A stretch of DNA of 64,000 nucleotides from an uncultured Roseovarius sp. (GTDB taxonomy: Bacteria; Pseudomonadota; Alphaproteobacteria; Rhodobacterales; Rhodobacteraceae). The stretch lies in NCBI GenBank assembly GCA_947496175.1, contig CANMBU010000002.1, forward strand, positions 1 through 64,000, read 5' to 3'. Within the stretch, counting starts at the first letter, position 1. Every line of letters starts with the position of its first letter. Made by a program: the position numbers and the translations under genes. Positions 9,577-19,079 of the stretch are shown here, piece after piece. A model generated the notes under the pieces. The model searched no databases. It was given only the letters and a program-made list of their open reading frames with translations, and was not told the DNA's origin.

Positions 9577-9969
9577 TTAATAGCTCTGATTTGTGTCGTT
9601 ATCTGGCGACTCATAGAAGCTCACAATGCCGTTGACTAAGAACGGTTGCAGCTCTTCGGACTGGAACAAAACGGAGCGCCTGTTCCAGTGGATTGTGAAG
9701 ATCTTGTTCACGCTGTTTGGCATGTTGTTTTGTTGTGGTGAGCCTTGTCCGGTGTATACAAAGATCCAATCTCCTGGCAAAACTTCTCCTTGGCCAAGCC
9801 AGAGTAAATTGTCGTTAATGGGGAGTATTCGCCTTAACTCCGTTCGAATTCCGATGCCGATCCAATATCGGCTTAGGTTGGTAGCATCAACTACTTCTAT
9901 CGGAATACGTTCTTTGTTTGGAACTCCGCGGTCTATGACATCTAGAATATTCAGGTTGTACTCAATCAT
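9577..9969 (-). CDS. Hypothetical soluble protein (start MIEYNLNILDVIDRG)
   Basis: ORF coupled by overlap to the upstream minus-strand ORF; lower GC than neighbours by eye; ORF track extends the start to 10029. Confidence 0.55.
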   Translation of the reverse strand: MIEYNLNILDVIDRGVPNKERIPIEVVDATNLSRYWIGIGIRTELRRILPINDNLLWLGQGEVLPGDWIFVYTGQGSPQQNNMPNSVNKIFTIHWNRRSVLFQSEELQPFLVNGIVSFYESPDNDTNQSY

Positions 9970-10492
9970 TGGGGCTTTTTCCGAACATACTAGGGGCAAA
10001 AAGTCCAGCAATGATGCATACACCTGCAATTCCGTAGAGAGGCATCGAAAAAGATGAAGCGGTTTCGGTCGTTGCGATTCCAGTCAGAATAGTGGCAACG
10101 ACATACAACAAGCCACTCACCCAATGGATAGTTCTGAGCGTTCTTATTCGTTCGTCTTTCACACTATTCGATTCGGACAGGGAGGAGCTCGTCTTGCGTT
10201 CTGCGGCTAGATCAGCTCGGAGCCTCTCAGTAGTCTCTTCTAGCCTACGGTTCTCTATCACTTTCTGTTCCAGCGCGCCCAGAGTTAAGTGGCTGGAAGA
10301 TTGGTTAGCCAACCCTCGCTGACTGTTCGAAACGACATCTTGTAGGGCTTCGACAAACCTGTCTTGAGGTACCGTGTTGGCGGTTACTTTTGATAGAACC
10401 TCGCCCTCAAGTGCTGTTTGCTTGCCGTCACTTCCAGATTGAGAAACTGCAGGAACAGCAACTCCCGTCTCTCTGTTTTCGTTCTCATCCAT
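9962..10492 (-). CDS. Hypothetical protein with coiled coil and two C-terminal TM helices
   Basis: EQKVIENRRLEETTERLRADLAAERK heptad-like region; IHWVSGLLYVVATILTGIAT and MPLYGIAGVCIIAGLFAP hydrophobic segments. Confidence 0.65.
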   Translation of the reverse strand: MDENENRETGVAVPAVSQSGSDGKQTALEGEVLSKVTANTVPQDRFVEALQDVVSNSQRGLANQSSSHLTLGALEQKVIENRRLEETTERLRADLAAERKTSSSLSESNSVKDERIRTLRTIHWVSGLLYVVATILTGIATTETASSFSMPLYGIAGVCIIAGLFAPSMFGKSPND

Positions 10493-10521
10493 GGATCAAT
10501 TTCCAAGTGACTTTTTCACCC

Positions 10522-12477
10522 TCAAACATCCAACTCCTCCACGAACCGCGCATTCTCCTGAATATACTGAAACCGCAGTTCCGGCTTTTTGCCCATCAGG
10601 CGCTCGACCAAATCGCCAGTCTCCCCCGGCTCGTCCTCGTCGATGGTCACGCGGATGAGTTTGCGGGTTTTGGGGTCCATGGTGGTCTCTTTGAGATCCT
10701 TGGCGTCCATCTCCCCCAGGCCCTTGAAACGGCTGACGTCGATCTTGGCTTTGCCTCCTAAACCTTTCTCCAGCCACGCGTCGCGCTCGGCCTCATCGAG
10801 GCAATAGACCCGCTTGGCCCCCTGCGTCAGTCGGTACAAAGGCGGGCATGCCAGATAAAGATGCCCCGCATCAATCATCGGGCGCATCTGGGTGAAGAAG
10901 AAGGTCATCAGAAGCGAGGCGATATGCGCGCCGTCCACATCGGCGTCGGTCATGATGATGATCTTGTCATAGCGCAGATCGTCGATGTTGAACCGCGTGC
11001 CAAGGCCAACCCCAAGCGCTTGGGTGAGGTCGCTGATCTCGGCGTTGGTGCCCAGTTTGGAGGACGCCGCCCCCAGCACGTTCAGGATCTTGCCGCGCAG
11101 GGGCAGAAGGGCCTGCGTCTTGCGATCCCGCGCCATTTTGGCCGAGCCGCCCGCGCTGTCGCCTTCCACAATGAATAATTCTGTGCCCTCGCGTGTTGAG
11201 GAACTGCAGTCCACCAATTTGCCGGGGAGGCGCAGTTTCTTGGTGGCGGATTTGCGTTGTGTCTCCTTCTCGGCCCTGCGGCGCAGGCGTTCCTCAGCAC
11301 GCAGCACCAGAAAATCAAGGATCGCCCCCGCCGATTTCGTATCCGCCGCGAGCCAGTTGTCGAAATGGTCGCGCACAGAATTTTCGACCATCCGCTGGGC
11401 TTCGACCGTGGCAAGGCGGTCCTTGGTCTGGCCCACGAATTCCGGCTCACGGATAAAGCAGGAGACCAGCGCGCCCGCCCCTGTGATCAGGTCTTCGCGC
11501 GTGATAGTCCCGGCTTTTTTGTTGCTGACCAGTTCGCCATAGGCCTTGATGCCTTTCAGGATCGCCGCCCAAAACCCGGCCTCATGCGTGCCGCCCTCAG
11601 GCGTGGGCACGGTGTTGCAGTAGGATTGAATGAACCCGTCGCGCGCGGGCGTCCAGTTGATCGCCCATTCGACCTTTCCGGGGACCTGGAATTTGTCGAA
11701 GGACACCGATCCGGCAAAGGGCGCGTCGGCATAGGTTGAGGCCCCGGCGAAGGTTTCCGACAGATAGTCCGCAAGACCACCGGGGAAGTGGAATTTCGCC
11801 TCTGCCGGGGTTTCACCGTCTTCGATGGCAGTTTTCCAGCGGATTTCGACACCGGAAAAGAGGTAAGCCTTGGACCGCGCCATCTTGAAGAGCCGTGCGG
11901 GTTTGAGTTTGAGAGAGCCGAAAATGTCAGGATCAGGATGAAAGGTCACGGCAGTGCCGCGCCGGTTGGGAGCTGCGCCGACTTTCTCCAAAGGGCCTTG
12001 TGGCAGGCCACGGGAAAACTCCATCGCGAAGAGTTCCTTGTTGCGGGCCACTTCGACGCGCAGGTGATCCGAGAGCGCGTTGACCACCGATGACCCCACA
12101 CCGTGCAGACCGCCGGAGGTCTGATAGCTGTCGCCAGAGAACTTGCCGCCTGCGTTTAGGGTGCAAAAGATGATTTCAAGTGCGGTTTTGGATGGATCCT
12201 TGGGGTGTGGATCAGTGGGAATACCGCGCCCGTTGTCGCGCACCGAGACATGGCCGTTCTCGTGCAGTTCGACTTCGATCCAGGTGGCGTGTCCGGCCAC
12301 GGCCTCGTCCATGGAGTTGTCGATGATTTCAGCGACCATGTGGTGCAGCGCTCGGTCATCCTTGCCGCCGATATACATGCCAGGACGCAGGCGCACATGC
12401 TCCATGTCCTCCAGGACTTGAATGGAGGAGGCGTCGTAGTCCCCCGACCCAGGGGCTGTCAAAAGATCGTCGGCCAT
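10522..12477 (-). CDS. parE: DNA topoisomerase IV subunit B
   Basis: GHKL motifs (EIIDNSMDEAVAGHA, GRGIPTDPHPKDPSKTALE), TOPRIM EGDSAGGSAKMARDR; start MADDLLTAPG inside the larger ORF. Confidence 0.95.
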   Translation of the reverse strand: MADDLLTAPGSGDYDASSIQVLEDMEHVRLRPGMYIGGKDDRALHHMVAEIIDNSMDEAVAGHATWIEVELHENGHVSVRDNGRGIPTDPHPKDPSKTALEIIFCTLNAGGKFSGDSYQTSGGLHGVGSSVVNALSDHLRVEVARNKELFAMEFSRGLPQGPLEKVGAAPNRRGTAVTFHPDPDIFGSLKLKPARLFKMARSKAYLFSGVEIRWKTAIEDGETPAEAKFHFPGGLADYLSETFAGASTYADAPFAGSVSFDKFQVPGKVEWAINWTPARDGFIQSYCNTVPTPEGGTHEAGFWAAILKGIKAYGELVSNKKAGTITREDLITGAGALVSCFIREPEFVGQTKDRLATVEAQRMVENSVRDHFDNWLAADTKSAGAILDFLVLRAEERLRRRAEKETQRKSATKKLRLPGKLVDCSSSTREGTELFIVEGDSAGGSAKMARDRKTQALLPLRGKILNVLGAASSKLGTNAEISDLTQALGVGLGTRFNIDDLRYDKIIIMTDADVDGAHIASLLMTFFFTQMRPMIDAGHLYLACPPLYRLTQGAKRVYCLDEAERDAWLEKGLGGKAKIDVSRFKGLGEMDAKDLKETTMDPKTRKLIRVTIDEDEPGETGDLVERLMGKKPELRFQYIQENARFVEELDV

Positions 12478-12597
12478 CGGTCTGCTCTTTATTTGTTGAT
12501 TGTGTGCAGTATGGCAGAGGCAAGCGTTCTGGAAAAGCGGCTTCCTGCAGGAAACTGTCAGGGGTAGACTGCTATACGCGCGCGAAAGGAGCATGCG

Positions 12598-13263
12598 ATG
12601 CGGAGTTTTCAAGAGATATTTGACATCAGTGCCGAACGGCACGGCGGAACGGATGCGCTGGACGCAATGCTTGGTAAGCCGAAGACTCCAGAAGAGCTTG
12701 CCAGAATTCCCGAGGACCGCTGGCTGGCGGAGATGTCAAAGTACATTTTTGCCACCGGACTCAACTGGACCGTGATTGAAAAGAAGTGGCCTGGGTTTGA
12801 AGAAGCGTTTCACGGCTTTGACCTCGGTCGCTGCGCCTTCATGGATGACGGGATGTTTGACAGTCTGTTGCAGGACACGCGCATCGTTAGGCATGGCGCC
12901 AAGATTCAGTCTGTGCGGGACAATGCGGCGTTTCTGCTTGAACTGCGCGAGGAGGGAGGTGTGGGCCACGTCCTGGGTGGCTGGCCGTCTGATGCCTTTG
13001 CGGACCTGCTTGAGATGATGAAAAAGCGTGGCTCCCGGTTAGGTGGGATGACAGGCGCTTACTCCATGCGGATGCTCGGGCGGGACAGTTATATCCTGTC
13101 AAAGGATGTTGTGGCGCGTTTGATTGCAGAGGGTGTGGTGGACAAGGCACCGGGATCCAAGTCGTCGATGAAAGCGGTGCAGGCGGCGTTCAACGCGTGG
13201 ATGGATCAATCTGGTCGGTCATTGACCGAAATCAGCCGGGTTTTGGCACTGAGCACTGGGTAG
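12598..13263 (+). CDS. DNA-3-methyladenine glycosylase I family protein
   Basis: SFQEIFDISAERHGG...LNWTVIEKKWPGFEEAFHGFD...RIVRHGAKIQSVRDNA motifs. Confidence 0.8.
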   Translation: MRSFQEIFDISAERHGGTDALDAMLGKPKTPEELARIPEDRWLAEMSKYIFATGLNWTVIEKKWPGFEEAFHGFDLGRCAFMDDGMFDSLLQDTRIVRHGAKIQSVRDNAAFLLELREEGGVGHVLGGWPSDAFADLLEMMKKRGSRLGGMTGAYSMRMLGRDSYILSKDVVARLIAEGVVDKAPGSKSSMKAVQAAFNAWMDQSGRSLTEISRVLALSTG

Positions 13264-13271
13264 CGTGCCAA

Positions 13272-13314
13272 GGCGTTTCGCGATGAACCTGAGACGTAGA
13301 TGATCGCGGAACGC
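13272..13314. repeat. Palindromic intergenic repeat, copy A
   Basis: GCGTTTCGCGATGAACCTGAGACGTAGATGATCGCGGAACGC; nearly identical to 13562..13603. Confidence 0.85.
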
Positions 13315-13561
13315 TTTAACGTATTGGCGCTCCGGACACCTTGAAAGAAAACGGGCTTTGGGCGTGGTGGAATTTTGCAAAACTCCACTCTGGTTTCTTG
13401 CAAGAAACCAGTCTCAATCATCGAGGTATTGAGACACCCCGATGACAATGCCGTCATGAACGGCAGCCGCGATGCGCGTTCTTTCCCCAGTCAGGTTTGG
13501 ACGCTCGGGCAGATTAACTGGTTAGTCCGGTCAACACGTTGGCAGACTTAAAAACCCGAAA

Positions 13562-13603
13562 GCGTTTCGCGATGAACCTGTGACGTAGATGATCGCGAAA
13601 CGC
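13562..13603. repeat. Palindromic intergenic repeat, copy B
   Basis: GCGTTTCGCGATGAACCTGTGACGTAGATGATCGCGAAACGC; two mismatches to copy A. Confidence 0.85.
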
Positions 13604-13679
13604 CGCGTGACACGCAATCGTTGCACGCGTTTCGCTTTTCGCTGAAGTATCAGGCTAAAGGCGAAGCCCTTTAGACTCC

Positions 13680-14591
13680 CTATTCCTTTTGTGACAGATA
13701 GCGCGCACATCCCAAGAGCGCGGCGTTGTCGTCATGGATCACCGTCACCGGGATGCGTTTCAGGATATCCGTGTAAGGCCCACGCGGATGGAATGTGTCG
13801 GTGAAACCCATCGGTGTGAGGAAGGGGGCGATGGCACGTGCGGTGCCGCCGATGAGGTAGAGGCCGCCTGTGGCCATATGCGACAAACAAAGGTTACTGG
13901 CGACAAGGCCGAGCAAGGACGCAAAACACTGGAGTGTCTTGCGCGGCTGAGCCGCGATGATCTGCGTCGGCGTCAAAGTCTCGCCGCTAAAAAAGGCGTG
14001 GATGCGCGTGAGACCGGAACCCGAAAGTGCCGCTTCTATCGGCAAATGCCCGGCTTGTTTGTACAAGGCATCAAAGAGCGGGCGGAAGCCGGGCGCGTCT
14101 GGCAAGGTGGTGTGCCCGCTCTCTGAGGCGGGGACAAACACCCTGTCCTTTTGTTGATGCGCCACTGCGATGTTGCAGCCTGTTCCGAGACCCAATACCA
14201 GACGCGGACCGCCCGGCTCGGACATTCCTTTGACCAGGGTTTGCTGGGCGTCTTCATGCAGATCATCTAAAGCATAAGCCTGGGCCTGTAGATCATTGAG
14301 TAAATGAATTTCGGGAATGCCTGTGCTGCGACGCAAGGTGGTGGCATCGATAAACCAGTTATGATTGGTAAGCTGCGCAGAGCCATCGCGAACAGGTCCG
14401 GCCACGCCAGCACATATGGCTTGGATGCTGCCCTGTGGTCTGTCCATCAGATAGGTTTGCAGCAGCTGCGACAGGTCTTCAAACGGGTCAATGGCAAAGC
14501 GTTGAACAGTTTCAGGATCAAGCTTGTTTTGGAGAGCCAAACCGACGCGGCAATGCGTGCCCCCAAGGTCAATCAGAAGATGCTCAGCCAT
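13680..14591 (-). CDS. glk: Glucokinase (ROK/Glk-type)
   Basis: MAEHLLIDLGGTHCRVGLAL, LVLGLGTGCNIAV; start chosen at 14591, overlapping the aldolase stop. Confidence 0.82.
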   Translation of the reverse strand: MAEHLLIDLGGTHCRVGLALQNKLDPETVQRFAIDPFEDLSQLLQTYLMDRPQGSIQAICAGVAGPVRDGSAQLTNHNWFIDATTLRRSTGIPEIHLLNDLQAQAYALDDLHEDAQQTLVKGMSEPGGPRLVLGLGTGCNIAVAHQQKDRVFVPASESGHTTLPDAPGFRPLFDALYKQAGHLPIEAALSGSGLTRIHAFFSGETLTPTQIIAAQPRKTLQCFASLLGLVASNLCLSHMATGGLYLIGGTARAIAPFLTPMGFTDTFHPRGPYTDILKRIPVTVIHDDNAALLGCARYLSQKE

Positions 14592-15354
14592 CACGCCACT
14601 TTGCCGCCAAAGCGCGGGCAGATTGCGCAAAGAGCAGAACGTCAATGCCCACCGCAAGCATTTGCCCGCCCCAGTCGCGATACATCAAAGCTGTGTCATG
14701 ATCGACGGCCAGAATGCCGGGCGCTTTGCCAGAGGCTTTGATCCGGGCGAGCGCGTCTTGCATGGCGTCCATCACCTCTGGCTGGGTGGCGTCGCCGCGG
14801 TAGCCCATGTCATTGGCCAGATCGGACGGTCCTATGAAGGCGGCATCAACGCCGTCGATGGCGCAAATGGCATCGAGGTTTTCGAGCGCCGCGCGGCTTT
14901 CGATTTGCACAATGAGGCACATCTGATCATTGGCGGTTGTGATGTAATCCGGGATCGCGCCAAAGCCTGAGGCACGGGCCAGAGCCGCACCGGACCCACG
15001 CACACCTTCGGGCGGGTAGCGCATGGCTTTGACCAGCGCTTGGGCCTGCTCTGCTGTGTCGACCATTGGCACCAGAAGCGATTGCACCCCGATATCGAGC
15101 ACCTGTTTGATGATCCAGTCTTCGCCAATCGGCACGCGCACCACCGGGTGGCTTGACGACCCTTGCAGTGCTTGTATCTGCGCAGAGAGTGTGCGGATGT
15201 CATTGGGCGCATGCTCCCCATCCAGCACCAGCCAGTCAAACCCGGCGGTGCCCAGCACTTCGGTCGCATAAGGATCGCAAAACCCGGCCCAGCAGCCATA
15301 GAGGTTCTGACCCGAAGCCAGTTTGGTTTTGAACGAGTTGTGGGGTGTGCGCAT
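14584..15354 (-). CDS. HpcH/HpaI aldolase/citrate lyase family protein
   Basis: GFDWLVLDGEHAPND, VRVPIGEDWIIKQVLDIGVQSLLVPMVDTAEQA, RYPPEGVRGSG. Confidence 0.88.
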   Translation of the reverse strand: MRTPHNSFKTKLASGQNLYGCWAGFCDPYATEVLGTAGFDWLVLDGEHAPNDIRTLSAQIQALQGSSSHPVVRVPIGEDWIIKQVLDIGVQSLLVPMVDTAEQAQALVKAMRYPPEGVRGSGAALARASGFGAIPDYITTANDQMCLIVQIESRAALENLDAICAIDGVDAAFIGPSDLANDMGYRGDATQPEVMDAMQDALARIKASGKAPGILAVDHDTALMYRDWGGQMLAVGIDVLLFAQSARALAAKWRDG

Positions 15355-15433
15355 CGCATCTCTCCGGCTGAGGCTTGTGCCCAAGTTAAGCGTGGTGTTG
15401 ATTGGAGGTCCAGCATTGAGGCGGAGGACGGCC

Positions 15434-15844
15434 ATGAAACTGACATTGCACCACATCAATCTCAGCACCGAAAAGGTGGAGGCGATGGATACGTTCTACC
15501 GCGATGTTATGCAGCTCGACCGAGCTGAAACGGACCTGCCTGCGCTGAAGAATGACGAGGATGTCTACACCGGGGATGTGGCCTTTTTGGAGGATGGGCA
15601 TGTGCATCTGCATGTGGCGCGCAAGGATGTGAAGGCAGGGTTTCGCACCGGCCAGATCGTGAACCCGGTGAGCCATGGCCATATCGCCTATCGATGCGAC
15701 GATCTGGAGGCGTTTAAGGCGCATTTGGAGGCGCAGGGCGTGGCGTATTCCGATTGGGGTGAAAGCGCCGTCAAAGGCTGGCACCAGATTTATTTTTACG
15801 ACCCGGATGGCAACGTGATCGAAGTGCATCAGGTGGTGGAGTGA
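15434..15844 (+). CDS. VOC (glyoxalase/dioxygenase) family protein
   Basis: MKLTLHHINLSTEKVEAMDTFYRDVM...YFYDPDGNVIEVHQVVE. Confidence 0.88.
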   Translation: MKLTLHHINLSTEKVEAMDTFYRDVMQLDRAETDLPALKNDEDVYTGDVAFLEDGHVHLHVARKDVKAGFRTGQIVNPVSHGHIAYRCDDLEAFKAHLEAQGVAYSDWGESAVKGWHQIYFYDPDGNVIEVHQVVE

Positions 15845-15936
15845 GGGGGAAAGTGGTGGCGGTGATGCGGAAGACGTCGACTTTGAAGAATTGGGGCCGA
15901 CGTCAGTACCGGGGTCATTGCGGTTTCTATACAAAT

Positions 15937-15966
15937 AAGCCCGACCGGACGATGCCAGCCGGGCTT
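15937..15966. terminator. Terminator-like hairpin between convergent genes
   Basis: AAGCCCG...CGGGCTT stem. Confidence 0.6.
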
Positions 15967-15989
15967 CTCGCTTGCCTCTTGAAGGGAAT

Positions 15990-16493
15990 TTAAGGCAAGA
16001 GCACCTTGTCGATCACGTGAATAACACCGTTGGTTGCGATGATGTCTGCTGATGTGACATTGGCATCGTTTACACGCACAGCAGCACCGTACTTGCCACC
16101 CGTACCGTTCACACGCACTGTATCGCCTTGTACTGTCGCAACGTCCAGTTTCTGCCCAATCACTTGGTCTGATGTTATTGCACCAGGAACAACATGGTAG
16201 GTCAGAATATTGACCAGTTGATCTTTGTTTTCTGGCAGAAGAAGGGTTTCAACAGTGCCGGCTGGCAGCGCGTCAAATGCTGCATTTGTCGGGGCAAACA
16301 CTGTGAATGGTCCTGGCCCTTTAAGCGTTTCTACCAGATCCGCAGCCTGCAAAGCAGCCACAAGAGTTGAGAAATCTGGGTTGGATGCTGCGATATCTAC
16401 AATATCGTCCCCGGTTTCAGTTTGCGCACATGCTCCAACTGCCGATACCAGTCCAACAGCTGCAAACGATTTTATAAGGCCACGACGATTCAT
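15990..16493 (-). CDS. Fasciclin (FAS1) domain exported protein
   Basis: FSTLVAALQAADLVETLKGPGPFTVFAPTNAAFDALPAGTVETLL ... ATNGVIHVIDKVLLP. Confidence 0.93.
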   Translation of the reverse strand: MNRRGLIKSFAAVGLVSAVGACAQTETGDDIVDIAASNPDFSTLVAALQAADLVETLKGPGPFTVFAPTNAAFDALPAGTVETLLLPENKDQLVNILTYHVVPGAITSDQVIGQKLDVATVQGDTVRVNGTGGKYGAAVRVNDANVTSADIIATNGVIHVIDKVLLP

Positions 16494-16610
16494 AGTATTT
16501 CCTTTTTTGGTTATTGATTGGTTCTGCAGGTTTGCACTGGTCCATATTCGTCAGTACGGGAGTAAGCAGTGAACAGATCACAAATAGTTGAAGCTAGAGC
16601 GGGCACATCA

Positions 16611-16636
16611 GCATAAAGTCGTGGTGCACGCTTTAT
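16611..16636. other. Intergenic stem-loop
   Basis: CATAAAG-t-CGTG-gtg-CACG-CTTTATG. Confidence 0.5.
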
Positions 16637-16666
16637 GGGCTAAGAGCGGTCATTGACCCTGGCTGC

Positions 16667-16858
16667 TCATCCCTGTTTCGCCATCTCCAACGCTTCCTCG
16701 ATCACTCCTGCATCCCCGATATGATTGACCAGTAAAAGCACCAGCCGGGCGTTTAGGGCAGTGCTGCCTTCCAGGCTGAGGTCTTCATGGGCGGCCAGCA
16801 GCATGGCGTATATGTCATCGGCATTCTTAAGGTTGGGCGTTGTGATGAGCGTGCTCAT
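16667..16858 (-). CDS. DUF2783 family small protein
   Basis: 63 aa, overlaps the hydroxylase gene by 4 nt; MSTLITTPNLKNADDIYAMLLAAHEDLS. Confidence 0.7.
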   Translation of the reverse strand: MSTLITTPNLKNADDIYAMLLAAHEDLSLEGSTALNARLVLLLVNHIGDAGVIEEALEMAKQG

Positions 16859-18438
16859 AGGGCGTGTCCTTTGGCGCGGGTGAGAGCTTGGGTCACATGC
16901 TCTGCCGTAGCGCTGGGCCAGCGGGCGGCGATGTGTTGATCTGGGCGGATGAGGTAGAGGGCGGAGGCGGCCTCTGCCAGATAGCGGGTGCGGAGATCGT
17001 CGGTGATCTCGGGCGACAGGATGGTCAGGCCGGTACCTTCGGGTGCGGTTGTGTTTAAAGCCAGAAGGCAGAAGTCCCCTTCTAAACTGTCTAAAAAATA
17101 GCCATCCGTCAGGCGTGCATCCGGGCAGGGGGCGCCTGGGCGGGTTTGACTCGGACCTGTCGGCAGAGCATCCGGTGTGTTGAGCGGTGAGGCGTCATAG
17201 GTGCTGGGTTGGGACAGGCGGCCGGAATTCACAAAAGGCCGGGCGAAAGCGTGCTCTTTTGCGAGGTCCAGCACGGCATCGCGGAAGATGCGGCTCATCT
17301 CGGATTTGGGCGTGATGAAATCAGTTGAGCGTGTGGAATTGAGAATGTTCTCATCCGCTGCCTGCACACGCTCTGCCGTGTAGCTGTCGAGCAGGGCTTC
17401 CGGCGCGTCGCCTTGCACCACGGATGCCAGCTTCCAACCCAGATTATCCGCATCCTGGAGACCCGAATTGGCCCCGCGCGCGCCGAAGGGTGAGACCTGA
17501 TGGGCGGCATCTCCGGCAAAGAGCACATGGCCGTGGCGGAAGCTCCGCATCCGGCGGCATTGGAATGTGTAGATTGAGACCCATTCAAGCTCAAAGTCCA
17601 CATCCGGTCCGAGCATTTGCGCCACACGGGCACGCACGCGGTCTGGGTCTTGCTCTGCCTTGCGGTCAATTTCCCAGCCCAGTTGCAAATCAATCCGCCA
17701 GACGCCATCGGGTTGTTTGTGCAGCAGCGCGGATTGACCGGGGTTGAAGGGGGGATCGAACCAGAACCACCGCTCGGTCGGGAAGTCGGCCTGCATGGTG
17801 ACATCGGCGATGAGGAAGTTGTCCTCAAAGACGCGGCCTTCGAAGTCCTGATGAAGCATGTGGCGGACCGGCGAGTTGGCCCCATCGCAGGCAATCAGCC
17901 AGTCAGTGGTGATCGCATAAGGCCCGTCTTGGGTTTGAATGACGCAGACCAGTTTGTTGTTCACCCATTCTGGTCGGGTCGCAAAGCGATGTCCGCCGCG
18001 CAGATCAACTGGCGCGCCCTCCGCCTGAAGCGCGCGCAGCCGGGTGATGAGTTCGGTTTCAAGATGGTATTGCTGCAGGTTGATGAAAGCAGGGTTCTTG
18101 TGCCCGGCTTCGGTTTGTAGGTTGAACTCATAGATTTTCTGCGCGCCAGAGAAGACCTTGCCGAGGTTCCATTGTACGCCTTTCTCGACCAGTGCCTCCC
18201 CCACACCCAGACGATCGGCAATCTCCAACGTGCGTTTGGCAAAACAGATCGCGCGCGAGCCGGTAGAGACATGGGTGTTGTCATCCAGGATCAGCGTGGG
18301 AATGCCGCGCTGGGCAAGGTCAAGGGCGAGGGCCAGACCAACAGGGCCGGCCCCCACGATGGTGACTGGGTGATGGGGAGGGCGTGCGGCATCCTGATCT
18401 CGGTGGCGCTGGTAGGGGTAGTGTTCGGGGGTGGTCAT
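16855..18438 (-). CDS. FAD-dependent aromatic hydroxylase (MhpA/PheA-TfdB type)
   Basis: VTIVGAGPVGLALALDLAQRGIPTLILDD, VLFAGDAAHQVSPFGARGANSGLQDADNLGWKL. Confidence 0.88.
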   Translation of the reverse strand: MTTPEHYPYQRHRDQDAARPPHHPVTIVGAGPVGLALALDLAQRGIPTLILDDNTHVSTGSRAICFAKRTLEIADRLGVGEALVEKGVQWNLGKVFSGAQKIYEFNLQTEAGHKNPAFINLQQYHLETELITRLRALQAEGAPVDLRGGHRFATRPEWVNNKLVCVIQTQDGPYAITTDWLIACDGANSPVRHMLHQDFEGRVFEDNFLIADVTMQADFPTERWFWFDPPFNPGQSALLHKQPDGVWRIDLQLGWEIDRKAEQDPDRVRARVAQMLGPDVDFELEWVSIYTFQCRRMRSFRHGHVLFAGDAAHQVSPFGARGANSGLQDADNLGWKLASVVQGDAPEALLDSYTAERVQAADENILNSTRSTDFITPKSEMSRIFRDAVLDLAKEHAFARPFVNSGRLSQPSTYDASPLNTPDALPTGPSQTRPGAPCPDARLTDGYFLDSLEGDFCLLALNTTAPEGTGLTILSPEITDDLRTRYLAEAASALYLIRPDQHIAARWPSATAEHVTQALTRAKGHAL

Positions 18439-19079
18439 GTTTTTCTAGGATGTCTCTCACCCCAGCGTCGTGAGGTTTTGCGAGGTATGACATAGGCGTT
18501 CGGCTCTTTTTCGGGCGTATTCCATGTGCGATGGAACACGCACCACTTCAGAAAGAAGAGAAAGCTGAGGCCGAGAATGGCGACTGCTTTTACCACGCTG
18601 CTATGAAGCCTGTAGATATGTGCTGAACTGCAGTTTCTTTGTAAAATGACTGGTGCCTGATCATCGGTTGTTGAATACACAAAACTGTCGCGCATCTGTT
18701 CATCTAATGAGCGCTTATCAGGGTACCTTAAACCGAACAGAATTGGATTTGGCGTGCTCCACGTTTCTGGAATTCCGAAGACGTGATTGCTCCAGTTTAC
18801 AGTTAAAGGCTGGTCGACCCACCCTGTTAGGATTTGCACCGCATCAATTTGGAACTGCCCATGTAAAACGCGTCCGGATGTTTCTGTGACCAATTCATAG
18901 TTTGTGACGTTACCAACAACGATTGCATCGGCATGCAAAAGGTCAAAAACAGAGCTGCTTCTATACGTCAAACAGGCATGCGCTGAGCTTCCACTCAGTA
19001 TCAGCGCTAATCCGAATGCCGTGACCCACCTCAACCCTGCAAAGCCTCCCACATTTCTATATCGCGCTGAGCTGTCCAA
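18435..19079 (-). CDS. Hypothetical secreted/membrane-anchored protein
   Basis: Signal peptide FGLALILSGSSAHAC, internal beta-rich domain, C-terminal TM KAVAILGLSFLFFLKWCVF; coupled to neighbours. Start uncertain. Confidence 0.55.
   Translation of the reverse strand: MDSSARYRNVGGFAGLRWVTAFGLALILSGSSAHACLTYRSSSVFDLLHADAIVVGNVTNYELVTETSGRVLHGQFQIDAVQILTGWVDQPLTVNWSNHVFGIPETWSTPNPILFGLRYPDKRSLDEQMRDSFVYSTTDDQAPVILQRNCSSAHIYRLHSSVVKAVAILGLSFLFFLKWCVFHRTWNTPEKEPNAYVIPRKTSRRWGERHPRKT

Noticed and set aside
13206-13457. 83-aa minus-strand ORF in the repeat-flanked segment
   Set aside because: Runs through a palindromic repeat and the end of the glycosylase gene; no homology I recognise, so treated as non-coding.
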